Source of the DNA: JADLHS01 sp964594985
Lineage (GTDB): Bacteria; Verrucomicrobiota; Verrucomicrobiia; Limisphaerales; JADLHS01
Length of the DNA: 64,000 nucleotides
Assembly: GCA_964594985.1 (NCBI GenBank)
Contig: CAZQNQ010000007.1
Span: 1-64,000 of the forward strand
Direction: 5' to 3'
Position 1 is the first letter of the stretch, and each line of letters begins with the position of its first letter. The notes beneath the pieces are model-generated. The model worked only from the letters and a program-made list of their open reading frames with translations. It was not told the origin of the DNA and searched no databases. Shown piece after piece: positions 24,607-32,409 of the stretch. A program made the position numbers and the translations under genes.

Positions 24607-24703
24607 GCCTAACACCTCAAGCTTAACGTCCCGCCTGCTGGACGCGAGGATTGCCACTACGACGCTTCCGCCGAATTCGCCGCAGCGTCTTGTTAAGCGG
24701 CAT
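24607..24703 (-). other. attC: attC site outside the main integron
   Basis: Minus strand: GCTTAAC (24703-24697), then ACGCTGCGGCG, and at the other end GTTAAGCTTGAG followed by GTTAGGC (24613-24607). Box sequences, the CGCTGC inner motif and the CTTGAG-GTGTTAGGC ending resemble the attC at 32-142. The TAA stop of the upstream 88-aa gene lies inside the first box, as is common for cassette genes. No integrase is nearby. Confidence 0.62.
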
Positions 24704-24959
24704 TGGTGTGCTTCTTCATTTCCTTTGCAACGCGCTCAAACTGGGCGGCCCACTCCGGGGTGCATGGAATTTGAAAGTGATGCGCCTCGCCATTCAGGAG
24801 CAACTTGATCTGCAAGTGCGCCGGTTGGCCCGGGTGACGGCGAAGCGCCAGCGAAATCTCTCGACCGTGCTGGTCAATGGGCAAAGTGCCGAAGTCAGTC
24901 AGCAACTGGCCCATCTGCTGCGTGGTGACCTTGCTTTTGATTTCAGTAAGGAATCCCAT
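24693..24959 (-). CDS. Hypothetical cassette protein (88 aa)
   Basis: Soluble 88-aa protein starting MGFLTEIKSKVTTQQMGQLL and ending AAQFERVAKEMKKHTNAA. The middle (REISLALRRHPGQPAHLQIK, then LLLNGEAHHFQIPCT) is beta-rich. Function unknown. The start ATG at 24959 is 14 bp from a GTTTGGC box and the stop codon overlaps the first box of the attC at 24607-24703, so the gene fills a cassette-like unit. It reads in the same direction as the next cassette. Confidence 0.62.
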   Translation of the reverse strand: MGFLTEIKSKVTTQQMGQLLTDFGTLPIDQHGREISLALRRHPGQPAHLQIKLLLNGEAHHFQIPCTPEWAAQFERVAKEMKKHTNAA

Positions 24960-24972
24960 AGCGCGTAATGCT

Positions 24973-25017
24973 GCCAAACGACCCGAGTCCAACGAATCGG
25001 CGCAGGCGGCGTTGTCA
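24973..25017 (-). other. Degenerate attC end (candidate)
   Basis: The minus strand ends GACTCGGGTCGTTTGGC, close to GAGCTTGGGTCGTTAGGC of the attC at 32-142 but with a box deviating at one base; the opposite box (TGACAAC) is poor. It may be a decayed site marking the start of the 88-aa cassette. The remainder up to 25211 holds no gene I can support. Confidence 0.3.
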
Positions 25018-25211
25018 TGACGAACGCATCTGAACGAACGCGCCCTGATGTAAATAGCAACATCGGCGGGAACGCAAGGACATAACTACCAAACGCCCAG
25101 CACCACGGGCGTAAATCTTCCACCCGCGGGCTACACACAATAAGAACCATATCCTTGGGACCGCGAACGGACGAACCACTGCTGTGGTCTTGCCCCGATT
25201 TGGTGAACAGT

Positions 25212-25258
25212 ACAGCGGTGAGTCTAAAGTCCGAGGTCAAAGGTCCAAGGCCGGAGTC
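25212..25258. repeat. Degenerate heptamer array
   Basis: Units AGTCTAA, AGTCCGA, GGTCAAA, GGTCCAA and GGCCGGA in tandem, the same family as 2032-2062 and 30758-30861. I see no inverted partner nearby. Confidence 0.55.
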
Positions 25259-25320
25259 TGGTTTGGTGGACATCAAGGCGGGTAGGGGAGGATCGCGCTC
25301 GCCTTCGGTGTGGCTGAACC

Positions 25321-25353
25321 AAAAGAAAACACCCCGACATTGCTGCCGGGGCG
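25321..25353 (-). terminator. Rho-independent terminator of the rod-shape operon
   Basis: On the minus strand, 20-odd bases after the rng stop, CCCCGGCAGCAATGTCGGGG forms a hairpin followed by TGTTTTCTTTT. It would end the mreB-to-rng transcript. Confidence 0.82.
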
Positions 25354-25372
25354 TTGGTAGTTTCGCTTCAAC

Positions 25373-27352
25373 TCACGCGCCAACGCTGGCGAGGTCTTCA
25401 TTGTTCATCACGTTCTGGATCTTGAACTGTTCGGCGTGCATCGCGGGGTCGGCCCGGAAGCTGAGTTTGCCGAAGTAGCGTTTTTCCATCTCGATGAGAT
25501 GTTTCTCGTCCTGCGTGCGGAGGCGTTCGAGCACGGTCGGATGCACGACGATGCGGAGTTGGAAGTCCGATTCGTCGCGGGTGCGCTTCTTGAGGATCTC
25601 CTGCAGCTTGCGCTGAATCTCGACACTCATCGTCTCGGTGCTCTTCACTTTCGCGCGGCCTTTGCAATACGGACAATCGTCATACACCGCCGAGCGCACG
25701 CTTTCGCTGTGGCGCTGGCGGGTCATTTCCATCAGGCCGAGCTGGGAGATCGGCAGGATGTGCGTCTTGGCTTTGTCGCGGCGCAAACCTTCCTTCATGC
25801 GACTGTAAACGTTCTGCCGGTCGCGACCGGATTTCATGTCAATGAAGTCGAGCACGATGAGGCCGCCCATGTTGCGGAGGCGGAGCTGCCGGCAGATTTC
25901 GTCGGCGGACTCCTGGTTGACCTTGAGGATGGCGGCTTCCTGATCCTTGCCGCCTTTGTGGCGCCCGGTGTTCACGTCAATGGCGACGAGGGCTTCGGTT
26001 TCATCAATCACGATGTAGCCGCCGCCTTTGAGATGCACCTGACGGGAGAAGGCATTCTCCAACTGCTTGGAAATGTTGAAGCGGTCGAAGATCGGTTGCG
26101 CTTCGAGATAAACCTTCACCTTGCGGGCGGATCGGCGGCTGATCTTGGAGATCATGTTCTGCATCCGGTCGCAGGCTTTCTGGCTGTCCACGACGATGCG
26201 TTCGACGTCCTCGGTGAGGAAGTCGCGCACGGTGCGCTCGATGAGGTCCGGCTCCTGGAACACGCAGGTGGCCATGTTCTGGGATTTGATCTTGTCCTGC
26301 ACGTCGCGCCATTCCTCGAGAAGCAGGGCGAGGTCGCGCACGAAGTAACGCTTCTGCTGGCCTTCGCCGGCGGTGCGCATGATGACGCCCATGCCGTCCG
26401 GGATGGCGAGGTCGCGCAAAATCTTCTTCAAGCGCTGGCGTTCCTGCTGGTTCTCGATCTTGCGGGAGATGCCGCTCTGATCGGAGTTGGGCAACAGGAC
26501 GAGATAACGGCCGGGCAGCACGAGGTTGGTCGTGATGCGCGGGCCTTTGGTGCCGATCGGGCCTTTGGTGACCTGCACGATGATTTCCGAGCCGGGCGGA
26601 TAAAGGCGCGGGATGTCTTTCTGCGTGATCTTCGGGCGGTCGCGCTTCTTGGTGGGGCGATCCACGATTTCGACGCCGCTATCGAACTGGTTGGGCACGA
26701 TGTCCCAGTAGTGGAGGAAGGCGTTCTTCTCGAAACCGATGTCCACGAACGCGGCTTTCAAGCCGTCTTCCAGATTGCGCACCTTGCCCTTGAAGATGCT
26801 GCCGACCAGGCGCTCTTCCGTGGTGCGCTCGATGTTGAATTCCTCGAGCTTGCCGTCCTCGGTCACGGCGACGCGCGTTTCGAGCGTCTCGGCGTTGATG
26901 ATGACTTCCTTGTGGATCTTCTTTTCCGGACGGATGAGGCGTTGAACCTTTTTGACGAGGTTGGTGGCGACGTCCGTGATTTTTTCGACCAGCGTGCGCT
27001 TGGTATCGGGCACCTTCACCGGCTCAAACGCCTTGTCTGGTTGGGTCGGAATCGGTGCGGGCGCGACGGTTTCCACGTGATGTTGGTGTTCATGACCGGG
27101 TGCGACTTCCGGCAGGCCTTCGGGCGGCAGGCCGGCGGCGACGTTCTCGGCCCGCTCGATTTCATTTTGATGCCGGCGTTCAAAGAGCTTTTCCTGGCCC
27201 ATTCCGCCGACGACTTCGCCGACGGCGTCGGCGCGGGCTTCGACCGCGTCTTTATCTTTTTTGGGTGGTTGGTTTTGGTTGATGCCGCCGGAAGGCTTGA
27301 AGCGCATCCCGCCGCGACGGCGTCTGCCGCCGAATCGTTTGTCGTTACTCAT
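25373..27352 (-). CDS. rng: Ribonuclease G/E family endoribonuclease
   Basis: Single-strand-specific endoribonuclease for RNA decay and rRNA/tRNA processing. The first ~170 residues are a variable, Arg/Gly-rich to acidic leader. The S1-like domain is around LVGSIFKGKVRNLEDGLKAA. Magnesium-binding Asp residues are in VAIDVNTGR and LIVLDFIDM, and the zinc link is CPYCKGRAKV near the C-terminus. It has about 659 aa from the ATG at 27352, and the usual long RNase E scaffold tail is absent, so Rng-like is the better name. It starts 5 bp after rodA. Last gene of the rod-shape operon, an order (mre...rng) also known in Proteobacteria. Confidence 0.92.
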   Translation of the reverse strand: MSNDKRFGGRRRRGGMRFKPSGGINQNQPPKKDKDAVEARADAVGEVVGGMGQEKLFERRHQNEIERAENVAAGLPPEGLPEVAPGHEHQHHVETVAPAPIPTQPDKAFEPVKVPDTKRTLVEKITDVATNLVKKVQRLIRPEKKIHKEVIINAETLETRVAVTEDGKLEEFNIERTTEERLVGSIFKGKVRNLEDGLKAAFVDIGFEKNAFLHYWDIVPNQFDSGVEIVDRPTKKRDRPKITQKDIPRLYPPGSEIIVQVTKGPIGTKGPRITTNLVLPGRYLVLLPNSDQSGISRKIENQQERQRLKKILRDLAIPDGMGVIMRTAGEGQQKRYFVRDLALLLEEWRDVQDKIKSQNMATCVFQEPDLIERTVRDFLTEDVERIVVDSQKACDRMQNMISKISRRSARKVKVYLEAQPIFDRFNISKQLENAFSRQVHLKGGGYIVIDETEALVAIDVNTGRHKGGKDQEAAILKVNQESADEICRQLRLRNMGGLIVLDFIDMKSGRDRQNVYSRMKEGLRRDKAKTHILPISQLGLMEMTRQRHSESVRSAVYDDCPYCKGRAKVKSTETMSVEIQRKLQEILKKRTRDESDFQLRIVVHPTVLERLRTQDEKHLIEMEKRYFGKLSFRADPAMHAEQFKIQNVMNNEDLASVGA

Positions 27353-27357
27353 GGTGG

Positions 27358-28563
27358 TTAATATCCCTTTCGATAGATGTGAACGTTTTGCAACATGCCG
27401 AGCGCGATCAAGGAGGCCAGTACTGAAGATCCGCCGTAAGATAACAGCGGCAGTGGAATCCCTTTGACGGGCATGAGCCGGATGTTCATTCCGATGTTGA
27501 TGAATATGTGGCTGAACAGGAGTGTGACCACGCCCACCGCCAACACTTTGCCCAGGCGATCGCGCGCCTGACCGGCGATCCTCAATCCAGTGAAGAGGAC
27601 CACCGCATAGAGCGCGATGACCGTCGCGCTGCCGACAAAACCTTTCTCCTCCGCGATGACGGAGAAGATGAAATCCGTGTGCGCCGCGCCGGGCGGCAAA
27701 AAGCCGAGCGACGTCTGTTTGCCCTGCCGCCAGCCCTGGCCGGTCAGGCCGCCGGAGCCGACGGAGATCAACGCCTGCTGGGATTGATAGGATTTTTCCT
27801 CCTGCAACCGCTTGTAATAACGCTTCTGTTGCGGCGTGGCGTTGGGAGGCGTGAAATCTTTGCCGAAATAAACGAGCAAGCGTTGTTTTTGATACTCCTT
27901 GAGCAAGAGCGGTTGCCCGTTGGCCGGGGCGAACAGGACGTCGGCGATTAACAAGCCGACCAGCGCCGCGACCAGGCCGACGCAGCGCAGCAGATATTTT
28001 TGCGGAATGCCGGCCACAAACATCATGGCGAAGCCGGTCGGGATCAAGACCGCCGCCGAGCCGAGGTCCGGTTGTTTGGCGATCAACGCGAATGGCAGCA
28101 GCAGCAAACCCATCGCGCGCCAGAAGTTGCCCGGTTGCCGCAATTCCTCCACCGGACGGCTGAGGAAATTGGCCAGTGCCAGAATCATCGCCAGCTTGGC
28201 GAATTCCGCCGGTTGCAGACTGAAGAAGCCGAGATCGAACCAGCGTCGCGCCCCGCCGCGCACGGTGCCGAAGAACATCACGCCCACGAGCAACACGATG
28301 TTCAACCAGTAGGCCGGGCCGGCCCAACGCGCCAGCGTGTGATAGTCCACCAGGCACAGGAGCACGGCGAAACTCAGGCCGACGCAATACCAGAAGCCCT
28401 GCCGAAACCAGAGCTGCTTCACGAGCGGCGCGGTCTGGGCCGACTCGGTGATCATCGTGGCGCTGAACACGAACGCCAGTCCGATCAGCATCAGCCCGAA
28501 GATCGCCGCCAATTGCAGGCGATCCACGCGCGGGGTGCTGTCGTTGAGGGCGAGCGGGTTCAT
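27358..28563 (-). CDS. rodA: Rod shape-determining SEDS glycosyltransferase RodA
   Basis: Peptidoglycan polymerase that works with PBP2 in the elongasome. About 401 aa with ten membrane helices. SEDS features are visible: QPDLGSAAVLIPTGFAMM (contains the conserved PDLG), the catalytic-loop region after LISVGSGGLTGQGWRQGKQT, LGFLPPGAAHTDFIFSVIAEE, and the C-terminal KGIPLPLLSYGGSS. ATG at 28563 (MNPLALNDS) is chosen; the longer open frame upstream runs through the heptamer array and would encode WMLDVGCWMF, which is repeat sequence. It lies between mrdA and rng. Confidence 0.95.
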   Translation of the reverse strand: MNPLALNDSTPRVDRLQLAAIFGLMLIGLAFVFSATMITESAQTAPLVKQLWFRQGFWYCVGLSFAVLLCLVDYHTLARWAGPAYWLNIVLLVGVMFFGTVRGGARRWFDLGFFSLQPAEFAKLAMILALANFLSRPVEELRQPGNFWRAMGLLLLPFALIAKQPDLGSAAVLIPTGFAMMFVAGIPQKYLLRCVGLVAALVGLLIADVLFAPANGQPLLLKEYQKQRLLVYFGKDFTPPNATPQQKRYYKRLQEEKSYQSQQALISVGSGGLTGQGWRQGKQTSLGFLPPGAAHTDFIFSVIAEEKGFVGSATVIALYAVVLFTGLRIAGQARDRLGKVLAVGVVTLLFSHIFINIGMNIRLMPVKGIPLPLLSYGGSSVLASLIALGMLQNVHIYRKGY

Positions 28564-28577
28564 CGGGGGAAATTGGG

Positions 28578-28680
28578 AAAACATCCAACATCCAACATCC
28601 AACATCCAACGTCCAAGAAACTCCCGCGTGTCGCCCATTGGCTGTTGGGAGTTCGAGGTTGGAGGTTGGAGGTTGCAATT
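28578..28680. repeat. Inverted heptamer array between mrdA and rodA
   Basis: AACATCC repeated about five times (28578-28620), then the facing array of TTGGNNN units (TTGGAGG, TTGGGAG and so on; 28638-28680). The two halves can pair imperfectly. It fills the mrdA-rodA gap. Confidence 0.85.
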
Positions 28681-28684
28681 CTGT

Positions 28685-30748
28685 TCATCGGGCGGCGGCG
28701 GTTATCGCATTGTTCGTGAGGCTGCGGGATTCATAGGCTTTCAGGGCAATATAGACATCCTTGGCGATCGGCGCGCAGGTCGCCCCGCCGCCGACGCCGT
28801 CTTCGACCATGACGACGACCGCATAGCGCGGTGATTCATACGGCGCGAACGAGGCGAACCACGTCGTGTTTTTCTTGTGGCCGTCGGGGCGCAGGATGTC
28901 GAGTTCCGCCGTGCCGGTCTTGCCGCAGACGCGAAAGCCGCAGCCTTGGACGCGCGTGCCGGTGCCATCCGCCATGTCCTCGGTTTCGGCCAGCATCGCT
29001 TCGCGCAAGATGTCGAGACTGCGTTTGCTGACGCCGAGCCGATCGCGGACCTGACCAGAGGGCATGACGATGGGCGGCGTCAAACCGGTGGGATCATTGG
29101 GCGCCAGCCGGTCCACCAAACGCGGGACCAGCACCAAGCCACCGTTGGCGAGCGCAGAGGTCAGCACGGCAACTTGCAGCGGGGTGACATCCATTTTCCC
29201 CTGGCCAATGCAAATGTTGGCCATTTCGCCGCGCGGCCAGTTGCGCCGAATTTGTTCGGCGGTGGGGAAGTTCCCTTCGGTTTCCTGGCGCAAGGGGAGG
29301 CAACCTGCCGGAGGATATTCGTCCTTTGTCGGAAAACGTTCGCCCAGGTGCAAGCGGCGGCCGAGTTCTATCACGCGTTCAAACACGCCGGGGCGCAGGC
29401 CAAGATCAATGAAGTAAGCGTTGCTGGAGCGGGCGATGGCGCGACGTAAATCGTAAGCCCCGGGCGGCGCGGTGTCGCGGAACGCCTGCCGCCCGACGTA
29501 GTAAATGCCGGCGCTAGGTTTGGCGGGATTCGGCTCCACGTGGAATGTGCTGAGATGATTATAGCGCGCCTGCGGGGTTTCCAACGCCGCCAGCGCCACG
29601 ATGGTCTTGAACACCGAGCCGGCTTGATAATGTTCGCCCGTGGCGCGGTTCTTCTCGGCGGTGAGCTGCTGGATTTGTTTGTAGTCGCGCGAGGAAATGC
29701 CGCCGACGAACTGGCTCGGGCCAAAGGCGGGATACGACGCCAACGCGAGCACGTCGCCAGTCCGCACCTCCATGACGACGACCGCCCCGCGGTTGTTGGC
29801 GCCCAGTTTCCCCTGTGCCGCGGCGGCGCGCAAAGCGGTTTCCGTGGCGCGTTGCAGTTCCAAGTCGAGCGTCAACACGACATTTGTTCCCGGAATGATC
29901 GGCTCCCAGATGGACTCGGTCTGGCGATAAAGCAGGCTATTGACTTGAACCGACTTGATGCCCGCGCGCCCGCGCAGCACGGGATCAAGCCCGCCTTCAA
30001 TCCCGATCTGGCCGCGATAATCCGGCAGGCGATACCAGACGTCCGCATCTTCGCCGAACGCAGAACTGTTGTCGGGCCGGACATAACCAATCACATGGGC
30101 CGCCACTTCACCGTGCGGATAAAATCGTTTGGATTGGATTTCCAGGCTCGCGCCAAAAATGCCGCTGGACTGTTCTTCAAAGCGGGCCACTTGTTGGGGG
30201 GACAGGCCATTCATCAGGGCGAAGGGCATGTAACGGTCGTTGGCATAATGCCGGTGAAAATTGGTCGGATTGATCGGCAACGGCGTTTGCAGGAGGCCTT
30301 CAACTTTGGCGGCGACTTCCGCGACGACCTGCAATCGCGCCGCGCGTTCGAGCGCGTCGCCTTTCACGGGCGTCAGGTTGGTTTTCACGGGGCTGACGCC
30401 CAGCCAATCTTTCCAGAACGGCAGCTCGTTGGTGGTGACCGTGCGCGGGCGGATGCGATGGTATTGTTTGCGGAAGGCGCTGCTCAAATCCTCGAGGTAA
30501 ACCAGGACATTGTAACTCGGACGGTTTTCCACCAGGAGAACGCCGTTGCGGTCATAGATCAAACCGCGGGTGGCGGGAACGCGCACGGAACGGAACGCCT
30601 GGGTTTCAACGGTCTGCTGATGGCGATTGGCGTTGACGATCTGCACCCACCAAAGCCCGGCGAGCAACACCAGCAGTCCGGCGCAGAGCATCAGCGCCAG
30701 CAACTGGAGTTGCGTGTCGTTCTTTTTGATTTGGTCGAAGATCAACAT
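28685..30748 (-). CDS. mrdA: Penicillin-binding protein 2 (elongasome transpeptidase)
   Basis: Cross-links peptidoglycan during lateral growth, paired with RodA. One N-terminal membrane helix (LLALMLCAGLLVLLAGLWW), the pedestal domain starting RGLIYDRNGVLL, and the transpeptidase domain with SxxK in AGSVFKT (active Ser), SSN in ARSSNAYF, and KTG in CGKTGTAEL. 687 aa is normal. ATG at 30748. Both its flanks are heptamer-array inverted repeats. Probably the target of mecillinam-type beta-lactams. Confidence 0.95.
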   Translation of the reverse strand: MLIFDQIKKNDTQLQLLALMLCAGLLVLLAGLWWVQIVNANRHQQTVETQAFRSVRVPATRGLIYDRNGVLLVENRPSYNVLVYLEDLSSAFRKQYHRIRPRTVTTNELPFWKDWLGVSPVKTNLTPVKGDALERAARLQVVAEVAAKVEGLLQTPLPINPTNFHRHYANDRYMPFALMNGLSPQQVARFEEQSSGIFGASLEIQSKRFYPHGEVAAHVIGYVRPDNSSAFGEDADVWYRLPDYRGQIGIEGGLDPVLRGRAGIKSVQVNSLLYRQTESIWEPIIPGTNVVLTLDLELQRATETALRAAAAQGKLGANNRGAVVVMEVRTGDVLALASYPAFGPSQFVGGISSRDYKQIQQLTAEKNRATGEHYQAGSVFKTIVALAALETPQARYNHLSTFHVEPNPAKPSAGIYYVGRQAFRDTAPPGAYDLRRAIARSSNAYFIDLGLRPGVFERVIELGRRLHLGERFPTKDEYPPAGCLPLRQETEGNFPTAEQIRRNWPRGEMANICIGQGKMDVTPLQVAVLTSALANGGLVLVPRLVDRLAPNDPTGLTPPIVMPSGQVRDRLGVSKRSLDILREAMLAETEDMADGTGTRVQGCGFRVCGKTGTAELDILRPDGHKKNTTWFASFAPYESPRYAVVVMVEDGVGGGATCAPIAKDVYIALKAYESRSLTNNAITAAAR

Positions 30749-30757
30749 CGCGATGCT

Positions 30758-30861
30758 CAGTCTAAAGTCTGAAGTCTAAGGTCTAAAGTCAGTGTCCGCG
30801 CCAAGCACGTGGCATTACGAGTGCCCGACTTTCGACTCAAGACTTTAGGCTTTAGACTCAT
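30758..30861. repeat. Inverted heptamer array between mreD and mrdA
   Basis: AGTCTAA/AGTCTGA/GGTCTAA units (30758-30790) face GACTTTC/GACTCAA/GACTTTA/GGCTTTA units (30826-30861) across about 35 bp. It occupies almost the whole mreD-mrdA gap. Confidence 0.85.
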
Positions 30862-30863
30862 GA

Positions 30864-31415
30864 TTAATTTCTGCCGCGCCGGATTTCGCGGTCGGCGCGG
30901 AAACTGGATTCGACAATCGGTTGATAGCCGAGCGCGTGATTCAAGCGATCGAACAATAAGAAGAACACCGGCGTTGCCACGCCGCCGCCGAGGCTCATGA
31001 CGAGCCATTGCCAGAGCGAACCCCAGCCGAGCAGGGGGGATTGTTCGAGCGTCAACAGCGTCAGGACCGTCAGCGCCGGAGCGAGGGCGCTGGCGATGAG
31101 GCCGAGGACGAATTGCGCGTAAATTTGATCGCGCAGCAGCAGGTCGCGGCGGAGTTGCAGCAGCAAGCCGATAAGCAACAGCGGCAGCACGCTGACGCCG
31201 AGGGGATTCACCGAGAGCGTGTCGAACATCAGTCCGGCGAAGACCGCGAGGGTCATCATCATGACCGGGCCGCTGGTCAACGCGGTATAAACCATCAGCG
31301 CGGGCAGCAGGTCCACCTGCGCTCCGAGCAGACTGCGCACGCCGCTGAACGTGCCTTGCAGATAAACGGCGAGCAACGCGGCGAGCAAAATCAGGATGTT
31401 GGGCAGGACGATCAT
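30864..31415 (-). CDS. mreD: Rod shape-determining protein MreD
   Basis: Inner-membrane elongasome protein of about 183 aa with five or six helices (IVLPNILILLAALLAVYLQG at the start; LMVYTALTSGPVMMMTLAVF and LGVSVLPLLLIGLLLQL in the middle). Sequence is poorly conserved in this family; the assignment rests on position between mreC and mrdA, size and topology. ATG at 31415 is used; the frame further upstream enters the heptamer array (31428-31532) and is not believed to be coding. The C-terminus is short and charged (REIRRGRN). Confidence 0.85.
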   Translation of the reverse strand: MIVLPNILILLAALLAVYLQGTFSGVRSLLGAQVDLLPALMVYTALTSGPVMMMTLAVFAGLMFDTLSVNPLGVSVLPLLLIGLLLQLRRDLLLRDQIYAQFVLGLIASALAPALTVLTLLTLEQSPLLGWGSLWQWLVMSLGGGVATPVFFLLFDRLNHALGYQPIVESSFRADREIRRGRN

Positions 31416-31427
31416 GATCAGGAAAAA

Positions 31428-31532
31428 AACATCCAACATCCAACATCCAACATCCATTGCCCGGAGTGCGCGTGTGATGCGCCAGTAACATTGGATGTTG
31501 GGCGTTCAAGGTTGGTTGTTGGATGTTGATTC
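31428..31532. repeat. Inverted heptamer array between mreC and mreD
   Basis: AACATCC about four times (31428-31457), then facing TTGGATG/TTGGGCG/TTGGTTG/TTGGATG units (31489-31532). Same unit as at 28578-28680. It fills the mreC-mreD gap and stops 4 bp before the mreC stop codon. Confidence 0.87.
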
Positions 31533-31536
31533 AGTT

Positions 31537-32346
31537 TCATGGCAGCAACACCCACACTTCTTCGAGCGAACTCAGGTTCGCGGACAGTTTCACATCGGCT
31601 TCCTGGATCAACCCGGAATCCACCAGTTGGGCTTCTTCGACCACGAGCCCGATCTGGATGCCGGGCGGATAAATGCTGGAAAGGGTACTGGTCACGACGC
31701 GTTGGCCGGGCTTCAGTTTCGCGTTGTTGGGCAGATGGGTGAGCGTGGCGAACGAACCGTCGAACAGGCCGCCGCCTACCAGGATTCCCTGACTGCGGGT
31801 TTCGTTCTCGACGACCGCCGGAACTTTGCAGTTCGCATCGCCGATGAGGACGACCTGGGACTTCGTCAGGCTGACGGCGGAAACGCGACCGATCAGGAAG
31901 CCCTCGGGCGAGAGCACCGGGAGGTTGTTGCTCAAACCATTCCGGCTCCCCATATCAATCTGCACCGTGCGCCACCAGTTTGCGGGGTCGCGATAGATGA
32001 CGCGGGCGAGTTTGACGTTCCATTTGCTTTGTTTTTGCCAGCCAACGAGTTGGCGGAGCCGTTCGTTTTCGCCGGCCAAGGCGTTAGCTTGAGCGAGTTG
32101 GAGCCGGAGGTCTTGATTCTGGTGGCGTAAAGCATCGTTGGCAGCGATCAACTCCGACTTAGGCAGCAAGGTGTCGGCGGCGCGTCCCGCGACGCGTTTA
32201 CTGCCGTCGGCCATGCCGAACAGCGGGAGGAAAATGCTGCCGAGGGCGGTCTTGAGGCGCGCGGTGGTCTGGCTTGGCAGGTTGAGCACCAGCAAAGTCA
32301 GCACGGCCAAAATGGCCACGGCGATGTAATACGGACGCTTAAACAT
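31537..32346 (-). CDS. mreC: Rod shape-determining protein MreC
   Basis: Periplasmic scaffold of the elongasome, anchored by one N-terminal helix (YYIAVAILAVLTLLVLNL). A coiled coil follows (about residues 65-100; ELIAANDALRHQNQDLRLQL and AGENERLRQLV), then the beta-barrel core with VIYRDPANWWRTVQIDMGS and TSTLSSIYPPGIQIGLV, the conserved MreC segments. 269 aa is typical. Located 63 bp after mreB. Confidence 0.95.
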   Translation of the reverse strand: MFKRPYYIAVAILAVLTLLVLNLPSQTTARLKTALGSIFLPLFGMADGSKRVAGRAADTLLPKSELIAANDALRHQNQDLRLQLAQANALAGENERLRQLVGWQKQSKWNVKLARVIYRDPANWWRTVQIDMGSRNGLSNNLPVLSPEGFLIGRVSAVSLTKSQVVLIGDANCKVPAVVENETRSQGILVGGGLFDGSFATLTHLPNNAKLKPGQRVVTSTLSSIYPPGIQIGLVVEEAQLVDSGLIQEADVKLSANLSSLEEVWVLLP

Positions 32347-32409
32347 TGTTCGTCATGCGCCGGGGGTTGGCCCGGGCAGAGCATGGCGAACGCGATGAGA
32401 AGGGATTAA

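Noticed and set aside
24978..25276. Minus-strand frame upstream of the 88-aa cassette
   Set aside because: It translates the heptamer array at 25212-25258 and has no coding features.
25436..27361. Long plus-strand open frame antisense to rng
   Set aside because: Shadow frame of a GC-rich gene. The plus-strand translation has no family features, while the minus strand is a clear RNase G/E.
28564..28638. N-terminal extension of RodA encoding WMLDVGCWMF
   Set aside because: This sequence is the translated heptamer array; RodA homologues begin near MNPLALNDS.
28578..31532. CRISPR-like repeats
   Set aside because: Units are only 6-9 bp, directly abutting with no spacers, and no cas genes are present.
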